In this document: positions 26,113-35,738 of the stretch, in pieces
Layout: every line of letters starts with the position of its first letter
Numbering within the stretch: the stretch's first letter is position 1
Origin: Acidobacteriaceae bacterium
Lineage (GTDB): Bacteria > Acidobacteriota > Terriglobia > Terriglobales > Acidobacteriaceae
Assembly (NCBI GenBank): GCA_027365415.1
Contig: DAHXNK010000009.1
Location: 1-41,629 of the forward strand
DNA: 41,629 bases
Direction: 5' to 3'
Translations under genes and position numbers: made by a program
The notes under the pieces: model-generated
The model's input: only the letters and a program-made list of their open reading frames with translations
Databases searched by the model: none
What the model was told of the DNA's origin: nothing

Positions 26113-27348
26113 CTACTGCGGCGGAGCGGGTTGTGAGGCTTGCGAGGGCTGAAAGAGTTCCAGCCGCACCTTCCAGACAACATTCCTTCCCGGCTCTACG
26201 GTGACCATGCCCGTGTCTTCGCCCTCCCATTCCTTGCCAAAGGGATCGCCGTAGTTGAACTGCGGCTCAATCGCCACAAAAGATTTATCCGGTGGCGAGT
26301 AGACCTGAAAGGCGCGGATCAGCGGTGTCATCGCCGTAATGCGCAGACCGTAGTCGGCTCCCGTATCCATCAGGTCGCAGACCGTTTCGCCGTCCGAGGT
26401 GCGTTGTAACTGCACAAAAGTATCATCCACCAGAACGTCGGGCAGCGGCGCGCCTTGCTCCGCATTGAAGTCGTAGGGCGTGTCATGCACGGACAGCAAT
26501 TTTCCGGTGGGAAAGACATCGTCGTAGTTGTTGACCTCCGCGCGCGCCTCGGAGGGAAGATGCAGCCGCGCATTGGCGCGATTGCCGCTGGGAAGCTGGA
26601 AGTATGGATGCCAGCCCACGCCAATCGGCTCCGGCTCCTTGCCGGTGTTGGTTGCCTCCAGCGTTACATCGAGGGCATCAGCCTCCAGCGCAACATCGAC
26701 GGTAACGTCATTGTCAGAAAACCAATGGTCGTTGGCTTTCAGATGATAGGTTGCCGTTGCCACGGCGCTGTCCAGCATGGCCTTTCTGTCAATGTCGTTG
26801 GCCTTGGCGTTGAGAATCTGTCCATGTATGGCGTGGAGTGGCGCGCCAGGATTTTTCCCGTGCCAGTTCGCTAGCAGTTGGATGGTGCGGCCTCGCCATG
26901 TTGCCGAAAGATATTTCTTGTCCGCAGAAAGCGGCCCCAAAATGCGATTGGCAAAGGGGAACAATATCGCGCCGCCCAGCGTAAAGCTCTTGTTGCCGGA
27001 TTCGTCGCCTGGGCCGCCGCTGAGAATTTTTGCCGCCTCATCCAGCGAGGGAGAGGTTAGCAGCGGCACCTCGCCCTTGCCGGGCAGGTAGGCCGTGATC
27101 TGGAATACATTCATGCCGCGACCCGGCAGCAGCGTCACACTTAAAAATTCTGGATGCGTGCCGTCCCCGGTGCGATTGCGACGCAAAACAATGACCTTCT
27201 GCCCGCCAATCTCCGGCTTGTTCATGGTCGCCGTCGTCTGCGGAGCGTTAGGGGCGAGTTGCTCTGGATTTTTTTTGCATCCACTCATTGGCACAATACT
27301 GGCTCCCATCATTAGTAAAATCCATTTCTTGCGTAGGATCGTCTTCAT
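26113..27348 (-). CDS. Exported aldose 1-epimerase-like lipoprotein
   Basis: A 411-residue galactose mutarotase family protein that would convert alpha and beta anomers of sugars. The N-terminus (MKTILRKKWILLMMGASIVPMSGCKK) has a lipobox MSGC, so it is predicted to be a lipid-anchored envelope protein, unusual because most GalM enzymes are cytoplasmic. Active-site positions look intact: PFANRILG, HAIHGQIL, a His in GVGWHPYFQLP and the Glu in VAIEPQFNYGDPFG. The frame is open further to 27414; ATG 27348 is chosen because it gives the signal peptide. It is divergent from the uracil glycosylase gene. Sugar specificity is unknown. Confidence 0.88.
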   Translation of the reverse strand: MKTILRKKWILLMMGASIVPMSGCKKNPEQLAPNAPQTTATMNKPEIGGQKVIVLRRNRTGDGTHPEFLSVTLLPGRGMNVFQITAYLPGKGEVPLLTSPSLDEAAKILSGGPGDESGNKSFTLGGAILFPFANRILGPLSADKKYLSATWRGRTIQLLANWHGKNPGAPLHAIHGQILNAKANDIDRKAMLDSAVATATYHLKANDHWFSDNDVTVDVALEADALDVTLEATNTGKEPEPIGVGWHPYFQLPSGNRANARLHLPSEARAEVNNYDDVFPTGKLLSVHDTPYDFNAEQGAPLPDVLVDDTFVQLQRTSDGETVCDLMDTGADYGLRITAMTPLIRAFQVYSPPDKSFVAIEPQFNYGDPFGKEWEGEDTGMVTVEPGRNVVWKVRLELFQPSQASQPAPPQ

Positions 27349-27566
27349 CTTTGCAGCCCTCGTCTGTCGGATTTCCACCAAATCGCGTCCGAATTTCCAG
27401 CCTGCTATTTCCATTCTGCTGCGGACAGAATTCTTTTTTTGATCGCGAAGAACTGCTCCCCGGTGGCTCTGCCCACGACATGGCTACCATAGCATTGATT
27501 GCCATAAAATTTCACGAAAAATACATGCGTGGGAAACCTTTTTCTCGCAAACGCTACAATTTCAGC

Positions 27567-28271
27567 GTGACGAAACAAGACTCCCACGCAGCGCAAACCT
27601 TACGAGAATGGCACGAGCACATGCTCGCCTGCGAGCGTTGCCCCCGGCTGCGCACATACTGCCAACAGATCGGCCAAGCCAAGCGCCGCGCCTACATGGA
27701 CTGGGAGTATTGGGCGCGGCCTGTGCCCTCCTTCGGCGATCCAGAGGCTCGCGTGCTGATCGTGGGGCTGGCACCGGGCGCGCATGGTTCCAACCGCACT
27801 GGACGGCCCTTTACAGGCGACGGATCAGGAGATTTTCTCTATCCGGTTCTGCATGATGCTGGCTTTGCCTCGCAGCCCAAAGCCATCTCCCGCGACGACG
27901 GAATGCGCCTGCGCGACCTGTGGATTACCGCCGTGGTTCGCTGCGCTCCGCCGGACAACAAGCCGCTGCCGGAGGAGTTGCGCAACTGCGCTTCGCATCT
28001 GGACGAGGAGATCGCTCTGCTAAAAAATTTGCGCGTGGTGGTCTGTCTGGGCAAGATTGCCTTCGACGGATACACCGAACATCTGCGTCGTGCCGGGCAG
28101 ATTGCCAGCAGGCGCGGCCTGGTCTTCGCGCATGGCGCGGAGTTCGCCGTACCAGAAGAAAAGCATTTGATTGCGAGCTACCATCCATCGCTGCAAAATA
28201 CCAACACAGGACGGCTGACGCGAGCGATGTTTCTGAAGATTTTTGAGCGCGCGCGGGAGGTGGCGGGATAA
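27567..28271 (+). CDS. Family 5 uracil-DNA glycosylase (UDGb)
   Basis: A 234-residue DNA repair enzyme that removes uracil and other deaminated bases. Motif A is GLAPGAHGSNRTGRPFTGD, and motif B is SYHPSLQNTNTGRLT, both of family 5 (UDGb); family 5 lacks the usual catalytic Asp or Asn in motif A. Cys22, Cys25 (CERC), Cys in VRCAPPDN and Cys in LRNC fit the iron-sulfur cluster. Start: GTG 27567 is preferred over ATG 27525 because TACAAT lies six bases upstream and there is no ribosome site, as in a leaderless message; this is an inference. It is divergent from the epimerase and converges with the isochorismatase-like gene. Confidence 0.9.
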   Translation: MTKQDSHAAQTLREWHEHMLACERCPRLRTYCQQIGQAKRRAYMDWEYWARPVPSFGDPEARVLIVGLAPGAHGSNRTGRPFTGDGSGDFLYPVLHDAGFASQPKAISRDDGMRLRDLWITAVVRCAPPDNKPLPEELRNCASHLDEEIALLKNLRVVVCLGKIAFDGYTEHLRRAGQIASRRGLVFAHGAEFAVPEEKHLIASYHPSLQNTNTGRLTRAMFLKIFERAREVAG

Positions 28272-28345
28272 ATCGTAACGAAAACGCGCTGCATCCTAGG
28301 TTTCAAAATTGCAGGCACTCCGTGGGAGGATGTTTTAGGAAGCGG

Positions 28346-28921
28346 TTACTGTGCAAGCGCCGTTTGCACCTGCTCCAGCGTTCGCACCCGGCCCATGCGT
28401 GGGAAGATATTCTGCACGGCAAAATCATGGGCCTCTGCCTTGAGGCTCGACATAATGTCTTCGATGAAGATCAACTCGTAGCCTCGATCAAAGGCAGCCC
28501 GCGCAGTGGATTCGACTCCGAAGTTTGTGGCGACTCCCCCCATGAGGATTGTGCGGATTCTTCGCCGACGAAGCTGCTGGTCAAGCTCTGTACCGTAAAA
28601 GGCACCCCACTGCCGCTTCGTAATCAGCAGATCATCGGGCTGATAGCCACTCTCAGGAACGACTTGCGAGGCGATGGGTGGTGGTGGCGGCGCATTCGGA
28701 TCCCGCGTGGGGGCATCGACCGGAAGATGCAGAATATCCGTCACATCCACCCGAACATAGACCACGGTTCCACCTTTTGCGCGGAGCGAGGCCGCGAGTT
28801 GAGCGGCACGAGCGACAACATCTCCTGCGGGGTACGGGGCGAGTGTCAATCCCACGATTCCATATTGCAGGTCGATGAGAACCAGGGCTGTCGATTTTGG
28901 ATCAAAGGAAAGAAGGGTCAT
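28346..28921 (-). CDS. Isochorismatase-like hydrolase
   Basis: A 191-residue alpha/beta hydrolase of the isochorismatase-like (cysteine hydrolase) superfamily. Asp17 in LVLIDLQ and Lys102 in TKRQWGAF are present. The usual catalytic cysteine is replaced: the segment is GGVATNFGVESTARAA, with Gly135 where Cys is expected, so it resembles the true isochorismatase type rather than nicotinamidase-like enzymes. ATG 28921 (MTLLSFDP) is chosen; two upstream in-frame ATGs would add residues before the first beta strand. Substrate is unknown; no siderophore or phenazine genes are nearby. It converges with the uracil glycosylase gene. Confidence 0.88.
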   Translation of the reverse strand: MTLLSFDPKSTALVLIDLQYGIVGLTLAPYPAGDVVARAAQLAASLRAKGGTVVYVRVDVTDILHLPVDAPTRDPNAPPPPPIASQVVPESGYQPDDLLITKRQWGAFYGTELDQQLRRRRIRTILMGGVATNFGVESTARAAFDRGYELIFIEDIMSSLKAEAHDFAVQNIFPRMGRVRTLEQVQTALAQ

Positions 28922-29080
28922 TGTCGTGTGCTCCATGCGCGAGTTTCTATGTGTCTCCTTCCCCATGATGTGACGGTGTCCGCAGCGATGTCAAAGCTGA
29001 AGCGACGGATTTCACAACAGAACAGCGGCGAGCGCGAGCTACGCATAGGATGACTTCCTTTTCAGAAGAACACATTCAAT

Positions 29081-31726
29081 TCAGGCAGGCAGCGCGGCGG
29101 TCAAAGCATCGTGAAGTTGCTGCTGCACCGCTGCGGACAGCTTGGCTCCATTTTGCGTCAGATAGAAAACGTCGATAGCGACCTCGCCTTCCGTATCCAC
29201 CAGCGCCACGCCGATGTTGCATTGCTGCTGCGCGATGACATATGTGATGGCGCGCAGCAGGCCGGGCTTATCCTGCGCGACGACCTCCAAAATCGTGCTG
29301 TGCGTGGAGGAGGCATCGTCAAATTCCAAGCGCGTCGCAACGCGGGTCTTGGCGTGTTTTGCCTTGGCAGTATGGGCGCGCGCGGCCAGCAGCCGCTCGA
29401 CCGGAACCTTGCCGCTAACCACGTCGATCACGCTCTGCGTAAAGCGGCGATCCTCGCCGGGATTCAGCTCCAGCGTGCGATAGCGATCCAGAAAGCGGAA
29501 GCTGTCGATGACCACATCGCTGACGTTGGAAAAAGCGTCCGCCTTGATGATGTCCATGCCCCAGGCCATCAGCACGCCTGCCAGATCGGCAAACAGGAAA
29601 GCGCGGTCGCGAGTGACCACCGTACACTCCCACCCGCCATTGGCGCGATGCACGGCAACCTCCGCCGGAACTTCCGCCAAACGCGCAGCCATCTGCCAGT
29701 GATCTAAAACCTCCTTGGGCGGGCGCGTGCGTAGATACCGCTGCGGCAGGCCATCCAAATAATGCTGGATGGATGCCCGCTCCTTGGGAGCCAGCTTGCC
29801 CAGACGCTTCATGGTCTCCGAATCAGCCACCCAGTGGATGCGATCATCGTCCACGCTGCGATCCAGATAATTGGCCGTGGCGATGTAGAGTCGCCAGATA
29901 TTTTCCGCCTTCCACGGCGTCAGCGCATCGGGATGTACGGACTGGATATCGGCATAAGTCAGCAGGCAAAGCAGGCGCAGGTCGTTGGGCGAACCGACAA
30001 CGGTGGCGAAGGCGCGAACCGTCTCGGCATCGAAGATATCGCGCCGCATGGCCTGGGACATCTCCAGATGGCCGCGAATCAGCTTTAACACCGTCTCCTG
30101 CTCGGCAGGCTCCAGTTGCAGGCGCTCCATGACGGCGGTGGCCACCACGGCGCTTTGCTGACTGTGCTCCGTATTGCTGCGCGCCTTGCCCGTGTCATGG
30201 AGCAACGCTGCCAGATAGAGAAGAGCCGGGTCGTCGAGTTCCAGAAGAATCTCGCCAAAGCGCGTGCTCCACTCGCTGTTGGGCGCAGAGGACTCCTGTT
30301 TGGACTCCTGCGATTCCCCTAATGCGTGCAGGTTGGCGATGACCAGAAAAGTATGCTCATCGACGGTGTAGCGATGGTAGCCATCGCGCACCACCAAGGC
30401 GTCAACGGCATGAAACTCCGGCAGGATCAGCTCCAGAATGCCGAGAGCGTGCATGGCATGGAGAGACAGCGCAGCTCCGGGAGCGACCAGAATAGCGCGC
30501 AGCAGCTCCCACAACTCCCGGCCCTCCGGCAAGTGCTGGGCCAGCGTTGGCAGACATTCGGCCAGACGCCCTTCGGCCTCGCGACTCAATTGCAGCTTGT
30601 GCCGCGCAATCAATTCAAAGACCTGCAACACGCGATAGGGGTCGGTGTACTCTTCTGGAGATTGGAGCACGATGCGCCCATGCACCACAGGGCAACCCTC
30701 CAGCGTGCTGCGACTGCGCCAGCGGCGAAGCTGGCCCAGAAGGGTCTTGCGTCCGGCGGGAACTTCGTCCAGCATCTGCCGCGTTGTCCAGTCAATGGCG
30801 CGCGCGTGGCGAAAGTATTGGCGCATCCACAGCGCCGGGGCAACAGCCTCGCGGTGGCCTGGATTCTCATTTAGATTTACATTTAGGCCTAGGCCAATCT
30901 CGGCGGCTTCATCCTGCGCCTGCCAGTAGAGCGCATTGTCGTCGCGCTGGCTGCGGTAGTGCAAAAAACAACGCGTCGTTAGCAAAAAACGATATGCAAC
31001 CGCAGCGTCCCTGCGACGCTCCGCGAGCAACTCGTTCTCATACGCCGTTTCCCTGGCTAGGGTCTTCGCGGGCAGCAATCGCGCCAGCCAGTCGCAGGTG
31101 TGATAGTCGCGCAGGCCGCCGGGGCCATCCTTCAAATTGGGTTCCAAGTGGAAGAGCGTATCTTGAAATTGCGCGTGCCGCTTGCTGACCAATGCAGCAA
31201 TATGCTCCAACAAGGGCTGGCGACGGCGTGCCAGCAGTGTGGGCAGACCTTCCTGATCCAGATTGCGAAAGAGAGCCGCATCTCCGGCAATAAAACGTCG
31301 ATCCATCAGCGAGAGCGTAAACTCCGGATTCGCCGCCGTCAGGCGCGCGCACTCTTCGAGTGTTCGCGTGGTGGCGCTGACGCGCAGCCCGATATCCCAC
31401 AATGCCTGACAAAATTGTCGAATGGCGACCTTGTGAACACTCTCAACCGATTCATCATCGCAAAGAAAGAGCAGATCAATGTCAGAGAAAGGGAAGAGTT
31501 GGCGGCGTCCATAGCCGCCGATGGCCGCCAGCGCGAGTCCCTGCGGCAAGGCTGGATCGGCAGAAAAATTCTCCTGCCAGAGCCGCAACCCCAGATCGTC
31601 CACGCCATCGGCGCGGTGGCGTACTAGCGCAGCGCCGTCCTGCGTCTGGTCAAACTCCCGGCGGAGCGTCTCCACGGAACGTTGATATTCGTCGCGCAGA
31701 CCGCTGCTGGAGAATTGGAGGGGCAT
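29081..31726 (-). CDS. glnD: GlnD, bifunctional PII uridylyltransferase/uridylyl-removing enzyme
   Basis: An 881-residue sensor of glutamine that adds UMP to PII when nitrogen is poor and removes it when nitrogen is rich. The nucleotidyltransferase site is [19 protein letters not shown] (residues about 69-87). The HD hydrolase domain has [11 protein letters not shown] and LLHDTGKA with its His-Asp pair (about residue 509). Two C-terminal ACT domains sense glutamine ([22 protein letters not shown] near 700, [19 protein letters not shown] near 808). Length equals that of E. coli GlnD. AGGGAG precedes ATG 31726. It follows glnB by 30 bases and is the last gene of the amtB-glnB-glnD group. Confidence 0.97.
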   Translation of the reverse strand: MPLQFSSSGLRDEYQRSVETLRREFDQTQDGAALVRHRADGVDDLGLRLWQENFSADPALPQGLALAAIGGYGRRQLFPFSDIDLLFLCDDESVESVHKVAIRQFCQALWDIGLRVSATTRTLEECARLTAANPEFTLSLMDRRFIAGDAALFRNLDQEGLPTLLARRRQPLLEHIAALVSKRHAQFQDTLFHLEPNLKDGPGGLRDYHTCDWLARLLPAKTLARETAYENELLAERRRDAAVAYRFLLTTRCFLHYRSQRDDNALYWQAQDEAAEIGLGLNVNLNENPGHREAVAPALWMRQYFRHARAIDWTTRQMLDEVPAGRKTLLGQLRRWRSRSTLEGCPVVHGRIVLQSPEEYTDPYRVLQVFELIARHKLQLSREAEGRLAECLPTLAQHLPEGRELWELLRAILVAPGAALSLHAMHALGILELILPEFHAVDALVVRDGYHRYTVDEHTFLVIANLHALGESQESKQESSAPNSEWSTRFGEILLELDDPALLYLAALLHDTGKARSNTEHSQQSAVVATAVMERLQLEPAEQETVLKLIRGHLEMSQAMRRDIFDAETVRAFATVVGSPNDLRLLCLLTYADIQSVHPDALTPWKAENIWRLYIATANYLDRSVDDDRIHWVADSETMKRLGKLAPKERASIQHYLDGLPQRYLRTRPPKEVLDHWQMAARLAEVPAEVAVHRANGGWECTVVTRDRAFLFADLAGVLMAWGMDIIKADAFSNVSDVVIDSFRFLDRYRTLELNPGEDRRFTQSVIDVVSGKVPVERLLAARAHTAKAKHAKTRVATRLEFDDASSTHSTILEVVAQDKPGLLRAITYVIAQQQCNIGVALVDTEGEVAIDVFYLTQNGAKLSAAVQQQLHDALTAALPA

Positions 31727-31756
31727 CGCTGTTCAACTCCCTGCCCTGGTGCGTTT

Positions 31757-32095
31757 TTACAAGGCGGTCTCGCCGCGCTCGTCGTTGCGAATCCGAATGG
31801 CCTCGTCAATCTTTGACAGAAAAATCTTGCCGTCGCCGATCTTCCCCGTCCGCGCCGCCTTCACAATGGCCTGGACGGTGCGTTCCACCATCGCGTCGGC
31901 AACGACCAGTTCCATTTTGATTTTAGGTAGCACATCAACCGAATACTCCCGGCCACGATAAAACTCCGTATGTCCCTTCTGTCGCCCGTGTCCGCGGGCC
32001 TCCAGAATCGTCAGTCCCTCGACGCCGACCTCGGCCAGCGCCTCTTTGACCGCGTCCAGCTTGGATGGCTGCAATATCGCTTCAATCTTGTGCAT
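31757..32095 (-). CDS. glnB: Nitrogen regulatory protein PII
   Basis: A 112-residue trimeric PII signal protein that binds ATP/ADP and 2-oxoglutarate. The T-loop is intact, with GHTEFYRGREYSVD and Tyr51 at its normal uridylylation position; GKIGDGKIFL is the family C-terminal signature. Start ATG 32095 has GGAG about 9 bases upstream and gives the exact canonical length; the frame is open to 32284 but without function. It lies between amtB and glnD, so the name glnK would also be fair: such copies usually bind and close the neighbouring ammonium channel. Confidence 0.97.
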   Translation of the reverse strand: MHKIEAILQPSKLDAVKEALAEVGVEGLTILEARGHGRQKGHTEFYRGREYSVDVLPKIKMELVVADAMVERTVQAIVKAARTGKIGDGKIFLSKIDEAIRIRNDERGETAL

Positions 32096-32189
32096 ACTCT
32101 GCTTCTCCGTTTTCGTGACGGTTATGCTGCTTTGCTTGTCCGAAGAATGCGCCGGGGCTGCCCCTCGGTTCCTAGCACACGCCCTGCTT

Positions 32190-33689
32190 TCAAGACGCGG
32201 CAATCTCCCAATCGTAACCCTCTTCTCCGTGCTGCGAAAGATCCAGCCCTTCGCGTTCGTCGTCGGTTGAAACGCGCAATCCAACCACCAGATCGACGAA
32301 CTTCAACAGAAGGAGCGTTCCCACAATCGAGACTGCCCAGGCAATCGCCACGCCGACGCATTGATTGAGCAATTGGTGCGAATTGCCCTCCAGCAGGCCC
32401 GAAGGCAGCGTCTGCCCATGAGCATCTTTGAAGATGGGATTGATGGCGCTGGAGGCGAAGACCCCCGTCAACAGCGCTCCGATGGTGCCACCCGCGCCAT
32501 GCACGCCAAAGGCATCGAGAGAGTCGTCATAGCTGAACCAGGTTTTCACCTTGACCACCATGAAGAAACAGAACAGGCCTGCGATGGCTCCAATGACCAG
32601 TGCGGACATGGGGCTAACAAACCCGGCGGCGGGCGTAATAGCGACCAAACCCGCCACGGCGCCGGAGATCGCGCCGAGCGCGCTGGGCTTTCCATTGTGG
32701 AGCCACTCGGCCAGACTCCAGCCGCAGGCTGCGGCTGCGGCGCCAAACTGCGTGGCGACAAAGGCGCTGGTGGCCAGCGTTCCCGCAGACAGCGCGCTGC
32801 CTGCGTTAAAACCAAACCAGCCCACCCACAACATGCACGCGCCAATAAAGCTGAGTACGACGCTATGCGGCGGCATATGCTCCTTGGGATAGCCGACGCG
32901 TTTGCCCAGATACAACGCGCAGACCAGCGCCGAGACGCCAGAGGTGACATGCACCACCGTGCCGCCAGCAAAGTCGAGGGTCGGGAAACGCCCGCCAAGC
33001 GAGGCATTCAGAAATCCGCCTTTGCCCCAGACCATGTGCGCCATCGGCGTATAAACGACGATGGACCAGAGCGTCGTAAACAGAGCCATTGCGCTGAACT
33101 TCATGCGCTCGGCAAAGGCCCCGGAGATCAACGCTGGCGTGATAATGGCGAACATGAGCTGATAAATCATGTAGGTCTGCAGGGGAAGCGTTGGGGCGTA
33201 ATCCGGGTCGGGCGCAAGGCCCACGCCGTGTAGAAAGGCCTGATGGATGCCGCCGATGAAGCTGTTCCCGGCGCTGAAGCACAGACTGTAGGTGAGCAGT
33301 CCCCACACGATCGTAACGATGCCCATCAGCGCGAAGCTGTGCATCATGGTGCTCAGCACATTTTTGCGGCGCACCAGGCCGCCGTAGAAGAGCGCCAGTC
33401 CGGGGCCGGTCATCATTAAGACCAGCGCCGCGCTAACCAGCATCCATCCGTTATCTGCCGACATCTGCGCGCTGGCAACCTGCTGGTCGAGCTTGGCGAG
33501 ATGATCCTGCAGCGCCTGTATCGTAGCCTGCGTTGCGGCGGAGGAGGCAATATCCGGGGCCACCAGCGCGGCAAGCTGTGAGGCCGGATGCGCCAAATTT
33601 CTGACAGACGCGCCAGCGGGAGTCAGTACTCCCGACACCCACAGACAAACTCCCAAGGGAATAAAGATGCGCACGCACACACGATTCAT
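32190..33689 (-). CDS. amtB: Ammonium transporter AmtB
   Basis: A 499-residue trimeric ammonium channel with 11 membrane helices. A signal peptide (residues 1-27) and a short Gln/Ala-rich helical extension precede the core. The conserved twin histidines are in VVHVTSGV and FGVHGAGG, and GPGLALFYGGLVRRKNVL and WGLLTYSL are family markers. The C-terminus (STDDEREGLDLSQHGEEGYDW) matches the region that talks to PII. ATG 33689 is 11 bases after a possible AGGA site; the short palindrome AGGAC-A-GTCCT (33690-33700) adjoins it. It is the first gene of amtB-glnB-glnD and divergent from tRNA-Gly. Confidence 0.97.
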   Translation of the reverse strand: MNRVCVRIFIPLGVCLWVSGVLTPAGASVRNLAHPASQLAALVAPDIASSAATQATIQALQDHLAKLDQQVASAQMSADNGWMLVSAALVLMMTGPGLALFYGGLVRRKNVLSTMMHSFALMGIVTIVWGLLTYSLCFSAGNSFIGGIHQAFLHGVGLAPDPDYAPTLPLQTYMIYQLMFAIITPALISGAFAERMKFSAMALFTTLWSIVVYTPMAHMVWGKGGFLNASLGGRFPTLDFAGGTVVHVTSGVSALVCALYLGKRVGYPKEHMPPHSVVLSFIGACMLWVGWFGFNAGSALSAGTLATSAFVATQFGAAAAACGWSLAEWLHNGKPSALGAISGAVAGLVAITPAAGFVSPMSALVIGAIAGLFCFFMVVKVKTWFSYDDSLDAFGVHGAGGTIGALLTGVFASSAINPIFKDAHGQTLPSGLLEGNSHQLLNQCVGVAIAWAVSIVGTLLLLKFVDLVVGLRVSTDDEREGLDLSQHGEEGYDWEIAAS

Positions 33690-33741
33690 AGGACAGTCCT
33701 GAACCCGTTCCTTCCTTTAGATATCCTGATGTTTACTGTAA

Positions 33742-33771
33742 TTCAAATCCTACCGCCATTTCTGCTAAGAT
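33742..33771 (+). promoter_or_regulatory. Promoter of tRNA-Gly
   Basis: TTCAAA (33742-33747), an 18-base spacer and TAAGAT (33766-33771) preceded by TGC, which gives an extended -10 (TGCTAAGAT). The start point would fall near 33778, nine bases before the mature tRNA. Confidence 0.55.
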
Positions 33772-33786
33772 CAGAAATCAGCCTGA

Positions 33787-33861
33787 GCGGGAGTAGCTCA
33801 ATGGTAGAGTAGCGGCTTCCCAAGCCGTTGGTTGCGGGTTCGATCCCCGTCTCCCGCTCCA
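33787..33861 (+). tRNA. tRNA-Gly (anticodon CCC)
   Basis: A 75-nt tRNA. Acceptor stem GCGGGAG (33787-33793) pairs with CTCCCGC (33851-33857), then discriminator T and encoded CCA (33859-33861). D-arm GCTC...GAGT, anticodon arm GCGGC-TTCCCAA-GCCGT with anticodon CCC, and T-arm GCGGG-TTCGATC-CCCGT. It reads the codon GGG. A 6-bp hairpin (TTGCGA/TCGCAA, 33877-33897) follows and could help processing. No integrase is nearby, so it shows no sign of being an insertion site. Confidence 0.98.
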
Positions 33862-33923
33862 TTGAAAATTTGTATTTTGCGACTGGTTCGTTCGCAAGGC
33901 ATATCGTGATTTTTGAGGTGTGA

Positions 33924-35738
33924 GTGAAACAGATTTCTTTCCGGTTCCCGCTGTCTCTCTTGGGCCTTTCTCTGCTTCTGGTAGTGATGGTCACTCCCGT
34001 TATGCTGCTGGCGCAGTCAGATCAGCAGATGCCCGCGCCCATCAAGACCTCCTCAATGCAAACTGCCGTCCCTGCGACGGCAAATCAGGCCATGCCGCAA
34101 TATCTGCCGATCCACGCAAGCCAGATTCCCACCTCCGCAGGCTCCACATACATTCCCGTCGATAGCTGGATCTATCCCGCGCTGATGCGACTCTATTCGA
34201 TGAATTATCTGGACACGGCGGTTCTCGGTATGCGTCCCTGGACGCGGCTGAGTGTGCTGCGCATGTTGTACGCCACGCAGGAGCGCGTTCACATGGACAA
34301 CAATCCTGAGGCGTTGCAGATTTACAACGCAGTCCTTAAAGAGATTTCTCCCGACTTGCAGACCGCAGGCGGATGGATGCCGCACGCCGTGCTGGAATCC
34401 ACCTACGAGCGCATGATGGGCATCGGCGGCACGCCGCTCAACGACAGCTATCATTTGGGTCTGACCATCATCAACGATTATGGTCGCCCCTATGAACAGG
34501 GCTTCAACGACTACACGGGATTCAGCACCCGCGCCGGGGTCGGGCGGTTCACCTTGTATGTGCGTGGGGAGTATCAGCACGCGCCCAGCGCGGCTGGATA
34601 CTCTGCCGCCTTGGCGCAAACCCTAGCCAACATTGACGGCGTGCCCGATGTGCCGCAAAGCACCATCCCTGCAGGCCCCATCGCCACGCAAAATTATTTT
34701 CGGTTGATTGAAGCCAACCTCTCCTATCAGTTGCTCAACCACGAATTTTCCATCGGCAAAAGCGATGTCTGGGACGGCCCCGCGCTGGGCGGCGCCTTCG
34801 ATTGGAGCAACAACGCGCAGAACATCTACTCCTTTCGCATCAATCGCGTCGAGCCGCTGCATATTCCGCTGCTGTCGTATTTCATCGGCCCCGTGCGGTA
34901 TGAATTTCTGGTGGGCAGTCTGAAAGGTCACACCTATCCGAACTCTCCGTGGGTTCACATGGAAAAATTTGAATTCCAGCCTTCGGGGAACTTCGAGTTT
35001 GGCTTCTCCCGAACCGATATTTGGGGCGGCGAAGGGCATGAACCGGTCACGCTGGGCACATTCTGGAACAGCTTCTGGAGCTTCCAGAATGTCTCCGTGG
35101 CGCAAAAGTACTCCACCAATGATCCCGGAGCGCGCTTCAGTACGTTTGACTACACCTATCGGCTGCCCTTCTTGCGCAAATGGCTGACCCAGTACACCGA
35201 TTCGGAGGTGCATGACGACGTGACTCCGATCAGTGCACCACACCGCGCCGCCATTCTCACGGGGTTGTATCTCTCCCACTTCCCCGGCACTCCCAAATTA
35301 GATATGCGCGTCGAGGCGGTCTACAGCGACCCTCCCGTCTCCCCTAGCCAGGGTGGACAATTTATGTACTACGAGACCATCCAGCGACAGGGTTACACCA
35401 ACGAAGGCAATATCTTTGGCGACTGGATTGGCCGCGAGTCCAAAGGCGGCCAAGCCTGGTTGACCTATCATCTTTCGGCTCAGGATATGGTGCAGCTTGC
35501 CTATCGCAACGCCAAGGCTGCCAAGGACTTTATCCCCGGCGGAACCACGCAGAACGATTTCATCGTGAAAGCGGTCAAACAAATTCGCCCTCAGGTGGAA
35601 TTCGACGGATGGTTGCAGTACGAGCGCTGGAAGGCTCCGATCTACAAACCCGGCGGCCAAAACGACGTGACCACAACAGTGCAGATTACTTGGTATCCAA
35701 AGGTTCAACAGATTCAACGCAGCCTGCGGAAGTGGTAA
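33924..35738 (+). CDS. wzi: Capsule assembly Wzi family outer-membrane protein
   Basis: A 604-residue exported protein of the capsule-assembly Wzi family, an outer-membrane beta barrel and lectin that holds polysaccharide at the cell surface. The signal peptide is MKQISFRFPLSLLGLSLLLV with cleavage near LLAQ. The mature part begins YIPVDSWIYPALMRLYSMNYL, a usual Wzi start with a short helical segment, then Gly/aromatic beta strands and barrel-like repeats, ending in VQITWYPKVQQIQRSLRKW. GTG 33924 has GAGG about 9 bases upstream. It converges with the Ugd-Uxs gene and overlaps it by 53 bases at the 3' ends, within the capsule locus. Confidence 0.88.
   Translation: MKQISFRFPLSLLGLSLLLVVMVTPVMLLAQSDQQMPAPIKTSSMQTAVPATANQAMPQYLPIHASQIPTSAGSTYIPVDSWIYPALMRLYSMNYLDTAVLGMRPWTRLSVLRMLYATQERVHMDNNPEALQIYNAVLKEISPDLQTAGGWMPHAVLESTYERMMGIGGTPLNDSYHLGLTIINDYGRPYEQGFNDYTGFSTRAGVGRFTLYVRGEYQHAPSAAGYSAALAQTLANIDGVPDVPQSTIPAGPIATQNYFRLIEANLSYQLLNHEFSIGKSDVWDGPALGGAFDWSNNAQNIYSFRINRVEPLHIPLLSYFIGPVRYEFLVGSLKGHTYPNSPWVHMEKFEFQPSGNFEFGFSRTDIWGGEGHEPVTLGTFWNSFWSFQNVSVAQKYSTNDPGARFSTFDYTYRLPFLRKWLTQYTDSEVHDDVTPISAPHRAAILTGLYLSHFPGTPKLDMRVEAVYSDPPVSPSQGGQFMYYETIQRQGYTNEGNIFGDWIGRESKGGQAWLTYHLSAQDMVQLAYRNAKAAKDFIPGGTTQNDFIVKAVKQIRPQVEFDGWLQYERWKAPIYKPGGQNDVTTTVQITWYPKVQQIQRSLRKW

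Noticed and set aside
33700-33790. Sigma-54 promoter before amtB
   Set aside because: On the minus strand TGGCGG is followed by TTTGA but spacing and the GC element do not fit the -24/-12 rule.
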